From contig CAJXLK010000018.1 of the NCBI GenBank assembly GCA_913055635.1, positions 17,690 through 81,689 of the forward strand: a DNA stretch of 64,000 nt, written 5' to 3'. How positions within the stretch are numbered: the stretch's first letter is position 1; each line of letters starts with the position of its first letter. This document shows, piece by piece, positions 34,098-41,195 of the stretch. The DNA is from an uncultured Bacteroidota bacterium (lineage in GTDB: Bacteria > Bacteroidota > Bacteroidia > Bacteroidales > UBA12077). The notes under the pieces were generated by a model. It made no database searches. It had not been told where the DNA came from and was given only the letters and a program-made list of their open reading frames with translations. A program made the translations under genes and the position numbers.

Positions 34098-35272
34098 TCG
34101 TACATGGATTCAAGACCATGTGGAACCAGAAACGCAAATATGGTTTCATTCTTTTTGAGTTGTTCGTCATTTTTTTGATTGTTATCGCCACATTGATGTA
34201 TATGATTGATCAGTTGTCAAACTACCTGGAAGGGACCGGGTGTGAGATCAGCCAGGTGTATTACATCAACCTGGAACGGCATGCCGGGAAAAAGCAGCCT
34301 GAAGAGGATCCATTTTCCAGGATCCCTGCCCGGCTTGAACGGCTCAAAGGGGTGGAGTCGGCCAGTATTTCGAGATATGCCGCTCCCCATCTGATGCAAT
34401 TTTCCAATTCTTCTTTTCGCCACGCAGATAAGATCACCCGGGCAAATATACAATATGTTGACCGGGGATTTCGGGAAGTCTTAAAGCTGAACCTCATTGA
34501 TGGGCGCTGGTTTGGCCAGGAAGGTCACGCTTCCGGTGTGGTCCCGGTGGTGATCAACCGGCAAATGGCGGTAGAACTTTTTGGCCAGGCTAATCCCGTT
34601 GGCCGTCGCATCAAAGGTAAACAACAGCGGTACAGAGTGGTGGGGGTCATAGGACATTATAAAAAGCGGAGTTTTCAGCAAGAAAAGGCTTCCATTTTTA
34701 TACCGGCCACCCATCCCAAAACGGGAATATCCGGAAATGCCGATCTGCTGATTCGCTATAGCCGGGGGTCATTCCCCCGGCCCCGGGCTTATGCAAGGGA
34801 AGTGTTTTCGGTGCTTTCCACAGACCATTTCAGGATCGGGCGCAGCATGAAACTTGCCCTGCTCAGGGAACAATCCAATGCCAATGCTTCTGAGGATATA
34901 TCTTTTGTCGGGCTGTTGGTGGGATTTTTGGTTTTTAACCTTGTACTCGGGCTGATCGGTATATTGGGCTACAACGTCAATCAACGCTGGTCGGAAATGG
35001 GCATCCGAAGAGCCGTCGGCGCAACTCAAGGCCATGTGCGCCGGCTGATTTTTTCAGAGTTGTTTGCCCTAACCGCCATGGCTTTTATCCCGGCCCTGTT
35101 GCTTTTGGTCCAAATACCCGCCCTGGATCTGATGCCCCTTTCCTGGGGGCTGTTTACCCGTGGAATGGTCGCCTCGCTCATCGTGATCCTGTTACTGGTT
35201 ACCGCCAGCGTGCTTTACCCGGGGATAAAGGCCTCCAAAATAGAACCTGCCGTGGCGTTAAAAGAGGAATAA
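34094..35272 (+). CDS. MacB/FtsX-type permease, single unit (B)
   Basis: 392 residues with one MacB-like unit: first helix ~15-38 (FILFELFVIFLIVIATLMYM), MacB_PCD with LFGQANPVGRRIKGKQ, FtsX helices at ~270-295, 320-345 and 360-380, coupling segment SEMGIRRAVGATQ and terminal EPAVALKEE. It starts inside the stop codon of permease A and is followed after 29 bp by the response regulator, so transport and regulation genes form one unit. Its N-terminal helix differs from permease A, consistent with a heterodimeric channel rather than a recent duplicate. Confidence 0.9.
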   Translation: MIVHGFKTMWNQKRKYGFILFELFVIFLIVIATLMYMIDQLSNYLEGTGCEISQVYYINLERHAGKKQPEEDPFSRIPARLERLKGVESASISRYAAPHLMQFSNSSFRHADKITRANIQYVDRGFREVLKLNLIDGRWFGQEGHASGVVPVVINRQMAVELFGQANPVGRRIKGKQQRYRVVGVIGHYKKRSFQQEKASIFIPATHPKTGISGNADLLIRYSRGSFPRPRAYAREVFSVLSTDHFRIGRSMKLALLREQSNANASEDISFVGLLVGFLVFNLVLGLIGILGYNVNQRWSEMGIRRAVGATQGHVRRLIFSELFALTAMAFIPALLLLVQIPALDLMPLSWGLFTRGMVASLIVILLLVTASVLYPGIKASKIEPAVALKEE

Positions 35273-35301
35273 AAGTTTGTATATTGGTATAAAAAATCGC
35301 T

Positions 35302-36660
35302 ATGGTATTGATCGTGGATGATGACAAAGCGGTGCGCTCTTCCCTGAAGCTGCTGTTGAAGCAGGCAGGCCATCAGGTCGAGGCCCTCGAGGGACCTCAA
35401 CAGACCCTCCGGTGGGTGCGCCACCAGTGGCCATCGCTCATCCTGATGGATATGAATTTTTCCAGCGATACCAGTGGGCGTGAAGGCATTGAGCTGTTGC
35501 AGAAAGTGCGCGTTTTTTGCCCCGATGTACCGGTTATTTTGATTACGGGTTGGGCAACCATTGATTTGGCCGTGGAAGGCATCAAACAAGGGGCCAACGA
35601 TTTTATTACCAAACCCTGGGACAATCAGGCCCTGCTTGAGTCGGTGCATACCCATATGATGATCCATCAGGGAGACCACCCGGATATGAACCGCAAGCAA
35701 CTGGATGAGCAGTTCAATTTAGCCAACATTGTAGGGGAAGACCCGGTTTTTTTGGAGGTGCTTAATGCCATGGGGAAGGTGGCCCCCACCGAAGCCACTG
35801 TCCTGATCCACGGAGAGAGTGGAACAGGAAAGGAGCTGATTGCCGAGGCCATCCACAAGAACAGCCATCGCTGTCATAAGCCTTTTGTGAAGGTTAATAT
35901 GGGAGGGATTGCCACAAACCTTTTTGAGAGTGAGATGTTTGGTCACCGAAAAGGGGCATTTACCGATGCCTGGCACGACCGTCAGGGCCGGTTTAGCCTG
36001 GCTGAGGGGGGTACCATATTCCTGGACGAGATTGCCGAGTTGGATCCTGCTGGCCAGGTTAAGCTTTTAAGGGTGCTTCAGGAACGCCAGTATGAGGTAT
36101 TGGGAGAGAGCACCACCCGGAAAGCGGATGTGAGGGTTATCTGCGCTACCAACCAGAATCTCGAGGAACTGGTGCAAACGGGGAGGTTTCGTGAGGATCT
36201 GTATTACAGGATCAACCTGATTAATATTAAAGTGCCTTCCCTGCGCGAACGCCCCCACGATATACCTGCCCTGACACGCTATTTTGTAACTCAGGTCTGT
36301 GCTGAAAATGGCCTGCCGGCCAAAAAACTTTCTCAAGATGCCCTCCAATGGCTGAAAAAATACAGGTTCCCCGGTAATATACGGGAGTTAAGGAACCTGG
36401 TTCAGCGCTCGGTTCTTTTATCTTCGTCAAATGAGCTTTCTGAACAGGACTTCAGCACTCAGTTGGTTGCCAGCCACTGTGTTGCATCCAATAAAGACCG
36501 AATGGGGCTGCAGACCCTTGAAGAAGCCGAAGAGCAACTGATAAGGGAAACCCTCGATTTTTACCGCGGGAACCTCTCGCAGGTGGCCCGCTCATTAGGC
36601 CTGTCGAGGGGAGCCTTGTACCGGCGGCTCGAAAAATTTAATATCCGCTATGACGATTAA
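35302..36660 (+). CDS. NtrC-type sigma-54-dependent response regulator (no. 1)
   Basis: 452 residues. Receiver domain 1-120 with acidic pair VDDD (5-8), phospho-acceptor Asp50 (LILMDMNF) and Lys in ITKPWDN. The central AAA+ domain has Walker A GESGTGKE, Walker B GGTIFLDEIAEL and the sigma-54 contact loop as GAFTDA in place of GAFTGA. The C-terminal Fis-type helix-turn-helix is NLSQVARSLGLSRGALYRRL. When phosphorylated it should activate sigma-54 promoters, most plausibly the one at 30623 and those before permeases. It overlaps its kinase gene by 11 bp. The Gly-to-Asp change in the loop is a variant seen in both regulators here. Confidence 0.93.
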   Translation: MVLIVDDDKAVRSSLKLLLKQAGHQVEALEGPQQTLRWVRHQWPSLILMDMNFSSDTSGREGIELLQKVRVFCPDVPVILITGWATIDLAVEGIKQGANDFITKPWDNQALLESVHTHMMIHQGDHPDMNRKQLDEQFNLANIVGEDPVFLEVLNAMGKVAPTEATVLIHGESGTGKELIAEAIHKNSHRCHKPFVKVNMGGIATNLFESEMFGHRKGAFTDAWHDRQGRFSLAEGGTIFLDEIAELDPAGQVKLLRVLQERQYEVLGESTTRKADVRVICATNQNLEELVQTGRFREDLYYRINLINIKVPSLRERPHDIPALTRYFVTQVCAENGLPAKKLSQDALQWLKKYRFPGNIRELRNLVQRSVLLSSSNELSEQDFSTQLVASHCVASNKDRMGLQTLEEAEEQLIRETLDFYRGNLSQVARSLGLSRGALYRRLEKFNIRYDD

Positions 36661-37954
36661 AAAACGTTTTTGGGTTTTTTTGGGCCTGTTTTTTATCGGT
36701 TACGGGTTCATCCTCTATGAATTGCTTCAGCATAACCGGTGGGTTTTCCTGGTGGGAGAGGTACTTCTGGCGGGGATGGTGGTTTTTTTGGCAGCCCTTT
36801 ACCGGCAATACCTCCGCCCCATTCATGTCATAAGTAGCGGCATATCTTTGCTTCGGGAGAAGAATTTTTCCACATACCTTAAAAAGGTCGGTCAATGTGA
36901 TGTGGACGCCATCGTGGAGGTTTACAATCAGATGGTCAACCAGCTCAGGAAAGAGCGGGTCGAGAAAGAAGAGCAGCACCATTTCCTTGAACTTCTGCTG
37001 GAGGCCAGTCCGGTGGGGGTATTGATCATGGATACCGCAGGCAATATTATGCAGGTCAACCCGGCTGCCATTCGGCAAATGGGATTGGACAACGCTCAAA
37101 AAGCCGTGGGGCGGAGCATCGCCAATTTGTCCCATCCGCTGGCCCGTGAACTGGAGGTTATGACATGTTGCCAGTCCCGATTGATTCAACTCGATGGGGT
37201 CAGCATGTATCAGGTGCACCGCAAATATTTCATGGATCGCGGAGTTCAAAGGCCCTTTTACCTGATCGAGGATGTCTCCAAACAATGGCTGTACTTCGAA
37301 AAGCAGTCCTATGAAAAGGTCATCCGAACCATGTCGCACGAAGTGAATAATACGGTCGGCAGCATCAATTCGGTGCTGGGGTCCCTCTCCGGCTACTACC
37401 GCCAAATGGATGATGAAACGGCAGTGGATGTGCGTGAAGCCCTGGAAGCCTCCATCGAGCGGAACAACAACTTAAACCGCTTTATGGCCAATTATGCCAG
37501 CGTGGTCAAAATACCGGAACCCAGTAAAAACGACCTTGATATCAACCAACTCGTTTACAGGGTCACGCGTTTGTTTGAATCCGATTGCCGGCAAAAGGGC
37601 ATTCACCTCGAACATCATCTCAGTGAACACTCCCCCTTGATTTGGGCCGATCAACCCCAGATGGAACAGGTCCTGGTAAATGTGGTCAAAAACAGCCTTG
37701 AAGCCATCGAAAAGGACGGACGTATCCAGGTGCAAACTTCCCGCAAACCACTTCAAATAAAGGTGTTGGATAATGGAAAGGGCCTTACCCCTTCCGCCCG
37801 GAAAAAAATCTTTACCCCCTTCTATTCCGATAAAGAAAAGGGCCAGGGCATCGGACTGACCTTTGTCCGCGAAGTGCTCCTGGCCCACCAGTTTTTCTTT
37901 TCCCTCTCCAGCCTTCCTGATGGCTGGACCCAATTCCTCATCCGCTGCGATTGA
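36650..37954 (+). CDS. sensor histidine kinase (partner of regulator 1)
   Basis: 434 residues. Two membrane helices (~7-27 and 31-51) with almost no periplasmic loop, so the signal is probably sensed in or at the membrane. A HAMP-like linker and a PAS domain (~110-200, LEASPVGVLIMDTAGNIMQ) follow. The phospho-acceptor is His230 in MSHEVNNTVGS. The ATPase domain has N box NVVKNSLEAI, G1 LDNGKGL and G2 GQGIGL. It is translated from an ATG inside the regulator gene (11-bp overlap). A kinase with no sensing loop beside a MacAB-type system recalls arrangements where the transporter itself reports envelope stress; that is inference. Confidence 0.92.
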   Translation: MTIKKRFWVFLGLFFIGYGFILYELLQHNRWVFLVGEVLLAGMVVFLAALYRQYLRPIHVISSGISLLREKNFSTYLKKVGQCDVDAIVEVYNQMVNQLRKERVEKEEQHHFLELLLEASPVGVLIMDTAGNIMQVNPAAIRQMGLDNAQKAVGRSIANLSHPLARELEVMTCCQSRLIQLDGVSMYQVHRKYFMDRGVQRPFYLIEDVSKQWLYFEKQSYEKVIRTMSHEVNNTVGSINSVLGSLSGYYRQMDDETAVDVREALEASIERNNNLNRFMANYASVVKIPEPSKNDLDINQLVYRVTRLFESDCRQKGIHLEHHLSEHSPLIWADQPQMEQVLVNVVKNSLEAIEKDGRIQVQTSRKPLQIKVLDNGKGLTPSARKKIFTPFYSDKEKGQGIGLTFVREVLLAHQFFFSLSSLPDGWTQFLIRCD

Positions 37955-38206
37955 ATGCCAGATTTTCTTTATAGCCCCCTGCAATAGAGCGGTACAAATA
38001 TCCGCCACTGACGGTTTTTAAAAGCCAATCGGATGTGATATAACCGCCTATAAACGTGTGGATTCTGTGAGGAAGCCCCCGGTAATAATCAAACAACTTT
38101 TATTATTATGCTGATTTTTGGCCATTCATAAGTTGTATCCTGATGAGAGAGTCGCATGATGGTTTATGACGAGGCAAACCACAGTTGAGGCTCATGTCAA
38201 CAGCAT

Positions 38207-39304
38207 TTAATTGAATCCGGCATAGGCTGCCCGGTTGATATCACTGACCGAACGGATTTTTTGCGGTGGATTGAGATGTTCATCCAAAAATTGATAGATC
38301 TTCACCCGGATCTCCTTCGCCTTTTTGGTGTCGAGCCGGTTGAAGCTGTGTCCGCCCGGAACATCCTGGTAGATCTTGTATTCGAAATCTTTTTCATGTG
38401 CCTTTAGCGATTTGATCAGGTGTTCCACCTCCAGCACATTTACATCTGCGTCATTGGTGTTGGTATGAATCAAGAGGGGTACATCTTCCAGTTTATGTGC
38501 ATTCCAGGCGGGCGAGCGACGGCGGTACTCTTCCACATTCTCATAGGCGGTCTGACCAATATGGTAGTCGGCCGAATACAGGTCACGGTAGCCCTGGGTC
38601 TTATAGCCCATCCGGGCAATCAGATCACTGACCGGTACCCCGGTATAGGCGACCTGGTAATGGTCGGGATAGTCAAAAATGTTGTGCAGGGCGATCAATC
38701 CCCCATGGCTCCAGCCAATGATGCCAACCCGCTCGGGGTCGACGAATGAATAATTCTCCAGCATGTACTGGCGGCTGGCATCTACATCTTCCACTTCACG
38801 TCCGCCGTAATCAATCTTGCGGTAGTGACGCCCGCCGTAGCCAGTGCTTCCCCGGTACTCGGCCGCTACCACAATGTATTGCTGGGCCATCAATTCCTTT
38901 ACAATGTGGGCATAATAGGTGTTGAAATTGCTGTGCACCCCGCCGTGCGGAAATACTATCAGCGGATACTGCTTGTCCACATCGATGCCTTTGGGAATGA
39001 ATACATAGGAGCGAAATTTAACCGGATTGCCGTAACCCTGCGAATCAGGCTTCTTCTCATTCCATATTGGCGGACCGGTTATATAAACCTTGTCAATGTG
39101 CGCCACATCTCCTACTTTTTTGTACCACAGCACATCATCTACAGCTTTTTCCAATTCGTTCATCCGGTGTTGCATAAACTCCATATGCCGGTTCATCGCC
39201 TCGATGATTTCGGCGTTTTTACTTTTTTCCTGCGACCAGGCAGGCCTTAGGCCCGAGGTGAACAAGGCCACCAGGGTTAGTAAGATAAGGGATTTTTGAA
39301 TCAT
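38207..39304 (-). CDS. secreted S9-type alpha/beta hydrolase (prolyl oligopeptidase-like)
   Basis: 365 residues from ATG 39304, with a signal peptide (SLILLTLVALFTSGLRPAWS). After a ~60-residue helical N-terminus, a peptidase S9 catalytic domain follows: oxyanion region IVFPHGGVHSNF, AAEYRGSTGYG, nucleophile Ser in GIIGWSHGGLIAL, Asp in NTNDADVNV and His in VPGGHSFNR. There is no beta-propeller, so it is the hydrolase domain alone, and peptides, esters or sugar esters are all possible substrates. The upstream in-frame TTG at 39325 is not preferred. It converges with the kinase gene across a 252-bp gap in which I see nothing recognisable. Confidence 0.85.
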   Translation of the reverse strand: MIQKSLILLTLVALFTSGLRPAWSQEKSKNAEIIEAMNRHMEFMQHRMNELEKAVDDVLWYKKVGDVAHIDKVYITGPPIWNEKKPDSQGYGNPVKFRSYVFIPKGIDVDKQYPLIVFPHGGVHSNFNTYYAHIVKELMAQQYIVVAAEYRGSTGYGGRHYRKIDYGGREVEDVDASRQYMLENYSFVDPERVGIIGWSHGGLIALHNIFDYPDHYQVAYTGVPVSDLIARMGYKTQGYRDLYSADYHIGQTAYENVEEYRRRSPAWNAHKLEDVPLLIHTNTNDADVNVLEVEHLIKSLKAHEKDFEYKIYQDVPGGHSFNRLDTKKAKEIRVKIYQFLDEHLNPPQKIRSVSDINRAAYAGFN

Positions 39305-39513
39305 GGGAGGTAAAATTTTATTCAACTCGGATTATTAGACGATGGAAGCCATCAAAGGTTTATTATCTCCTGACTCTTCCGCTCTAATATCTGTTGGAAT
39401 GGTTGGCCAGGCCTGGCTGGATATAGATGCGCCTTGCCGATGGATGGGCCTTGGGGTAATGGTTGGCTGTGCGGGCTGTCGGGACTATCCAAAACAGCTG
39501 TCAAAGGTAGCAT

Positions 39514-39978
39514 CTATATACCAAAGATGCTTTTTTTTCTCTTTTTTCGCATCATCAGTATGAGCCCGAAAGCCATGATCAGGGGTGCAGGAAAGGCAGA
39601 GCCCACGCCCAGGGGTGCAATGGCCAACATGAATATAACCCCGCCGGTCAGCCCCAGGTAATACCAGAAGCCACCTGACCAGATCAGGCCCCCGGCCAGT
39701 ATTTGCCCAAGCGCAATAAGGGTGACATATAGAGCCGAACGCTCGCTGAAGGGGCCGTTGATGAATTGCTGGTAGATATCAATCGCCGGTGGACCAAAAG
39801 CATCGACGTATACCCCGGGTTCATTGTAAACGGTGATCAGGTTAAAAATACCGGCAATGATGAAGATAAGCCCCCAGATAACCCTCAGAAAACGGGGAAA
39901 ATTGTAGGAAGACAGTACCAGAACAAAAGCCACCAGGTTGGCCAAAATAACAGGCAGCATATATTCCTCGTAGGTCAT
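39514..39978 (-). CDS. small four-helix membrane protein of unknown function
   Basis: 154 residues with four predicted membrane segments (~7-24, 30-50, 85-108, 112-142) and a basic C-terminus (MRKKRKKS), placing the end in the cytoplasm. The loop between helices 2 and 3 (NEPGVYVDAFGPPAIDIYQQFINGPF) is the most distinctive part. I do not recognise a named family. It stands alone, with a 209-bp gap to the S9 hydrolase downstream. Confidence 0.7.
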   Translation of the reverse strand: MTYEEYMLPVILANLVAFVLVLSSYNFPRFLRVIWGLIFIIAGIFNLITVYNEPGVYVDAFGPPAIDIYQQFINGPFSERSALYVTLIALGQILAGGLIWSGGFWYYLGLTGGVIFMLAIAPLGVGSAFPAPLIMAFGLILMMRKKRKKSIFGI

Positions 39979-40017
39979 GGCAGGATAGGGTTTGTTCGGC
40001 TGATCATTTTAATGGGT

Positions 40018-40057
40018 CCTGTGCATTCTGTCTCTAACCTGTGCATTCTGTCTTTAA
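40018..40057. repeat. 20-bp tandem repeat, two copies
   Basis: cctgtgcattctgtctctaa directly followed by cctgtgcattctgtctttaa, differing at one base. Confidence 0.85.
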
Positions 40058-40110
40058 ACCCGTCGGGGAGAACCTGATTTTTAACACACCCCGGTGACCG
40101 CTTCATCGTT

Positions 40111-40192
40111 ATATCTCCGGACAGGTTTAATGAGGTCATTCGCAAATCCGCCACAATATCTCCGGACAGGATTTAACAGTGTCATTCGCAAA
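40111..40192. repeat. direct repeat, two ~37-bp copies 44 bp apart
   Basis: Both copies share tatctccggacagg, then tttaa, then gtcattcgcaaa (40111-40146 and 40155-40192), with small differences in the middle. Confidence 0.85.
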
Positions 40193-40413
40193 CGAAAGAT
40201 ACAAAAAAATCCCCGAATGCCTTAACTTGGAAAGGAGGGTTTTATGAGAAGAACGCTGATGGTCCTTTAGCGGATCTTTTCCCTGATTAATCAAAGCCTG
40301 GTGGGATGCTAGGGTTACCAACAATTATTTCTTTGATATTACTGTTACCAAATTTTTGTTTGCTCCCCGTAATATATATTTTGAGCTTATTTCGGAAATT
40401 TTTGGTTATGGCA

Positions 40414-40788
40414 TTAACTGAATTCAACATCATATCCGAAGGGCGTAAAAGCCAGGCGGGCCAGCTTAAAATGTTGCCGGGCAAAGGGCAATCCGATGAT
40501 GGTAATGGCCAGGAGCACCCCGAAAGCCAGATGGGTCAGGCTGATCCATATTCCTCCGATGATGATCCAGAGGATGTTCATAAACAGGTTGAGGCAACCC
40601 GAAGAGGTTTCGCGGTGACGGATCTCCTGCCCGAAGGGCCACAGTGTAAGCACCCCCAGTTTAATGGATTGCAACCCGAAAGGAATGCCAATGATCGTGA
40701 CAATCAGCACAATACTTGCTGCGAAATATTCCAGGGATGTGACCAGACCCCCTAGTATCAGCCAGATGATGTTGCCAAGTATTTTCAT
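40414..40788 (-). CDS. YccF-domain inner-membrane protein
   Basis: 124 residues containing two YccF repeats. Each has a hydrophobic helix pair: NIIWLILGGLVTSLEYFAAS then TIIGIPFGLQSIKLGVLTLWPFG, and NILWIIIGGIWISLTHLAFG then TIIGLPFARQHFKLARLAFTPFG. These are diagnostic of the family. YccF proteins are small inner-membrane proteins with no established biochemical role. ATG 40788 is used rather than 40809 because the conserved sequence starts at MKILGNIIW and the earlier codons run into the repeat array. Confidence 0.9.
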   Translation of the reverse strand: MKILGNIIWLILGGLVTSLEYFAASIVLIVTIIGIPFGLQSIKLGVLTLWPFGQEIRHRETSSGCLNLFMNILWIIIGGIWISLTHLAFGVLLAITIIGLPFARQHFKLARLAFTPFGYDVEFS

Positions 40789-40808
40789 AGGATAATGAAA
40801 GTTGATCA

Positions 40809-40923
40809 ACCCCGCTTAGCGGGGTCGCTCATCCAACCCCCGCTTAGCGGGGTCAGATGTTCACCCCGCTTTTCTTCACCCCGCTAAGCGGGGTCATTTT
40901 ACTTCACCCCGCTAAGCGGGGTC
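40809..40923. repeat. family A palindrome array (4 copies plus a fragment)
   Basis: Two CTTAGC copies (near 40810 and 40838), a fragment (caccccgcttttc, near 40862) and two CTAAGC copies (near 40879 and 40907). It fills the whole gap between yccF and the small membrane protein. Confidence 0.9.
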
Positions 40924-40930
40924 AGTTAGG

Positions 40931-41128
40931 TTACCATCTGCCGCCGAAGAACCAGGCGTAGATGATGATTCCGACGATAATGGCTATTCCGGCCACGATG
41001 ACGTAAACAATGAACCGGGCAAAAGCCCCGACGGCGTCCCAGGAGATGATGCCAAAGGCGGCCATGAAGACCAGGATCAAAAGGATGGTGATCAGACAAT
41101 TGCCTCTTGGCCGGCGTACTTCCCGCAT
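40931..41128 (-). CDS. short membrane protein, 65 residues
   Basis: A basic N-terminus (MREVRRPRGN) is followed by two tightly packed hydrophobic helices (~11-30 and 37-60) and ends AWFFGGRW. I do not recognise a family. ATG 41128 is chosen because longer readings run into the TonB receptor gene, and a promoter-like element lies 35-64 bp upstream. It is probably a genuine small membrane protein, given the composition and basic-inside topology. Confidence 0.6.
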   Translation of the reverse strand: MREVRRPRGNCLITILLILVFMAAFGIISWDAVGAFARFIVYVIVAGIAIIVGIIIYAWFFGGRW

Positions 41129-41162
41129 AGGCTTGTTTAATATTGACGTGGTTTCGTCAGAC

Positions 41163-41192
41163 CAAAATACCGAGAAAATTGTTTTTTTCAAA
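41163..41192 (-). promoter_or_regulatory. candidate promoter for the 65-residue membrane protein
   Basis: On the minus strand TTTG (41192-41189) is followed after 19 bp by TATTTTGG, close to TAnnTTTG. It lies between the TonB receptor stop and the small gene. Confidence 0.35.
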
Positions 41193-41195
41193 ATT

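Larger units (their letters stand above)
39979..40413. other. 435-bp intergenic region with two short direct repeats
   Basis: Between the small membrane protein and yccF (both minus). It holds a 20-bp tandem repeat (40018-40057) and a ~37-bp direct repeat (40111-40192). No gene is seen. The repeats may include the promoter region of the membrane-protein gene, but no consensus box was found. Confidence 0.6.

Noticed and set aside
32832..35272. The two short permeases as a double-unit permease broken by a frameshift
   Set aside because: Each has its own N-terminal helix and full MacB unit, and the junction is a clean ATGA overlap. Such heterodimeric pairs are normal beside an ATPase and adaptor.
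39505..39545. Terminator-like hairpin AGCATCT...AGATGC followed by T-run on the plus strand
   Set aside because: No plus-strand gene leads into it, and on the minus strand it lacks a T-run. Not enough support to list it.
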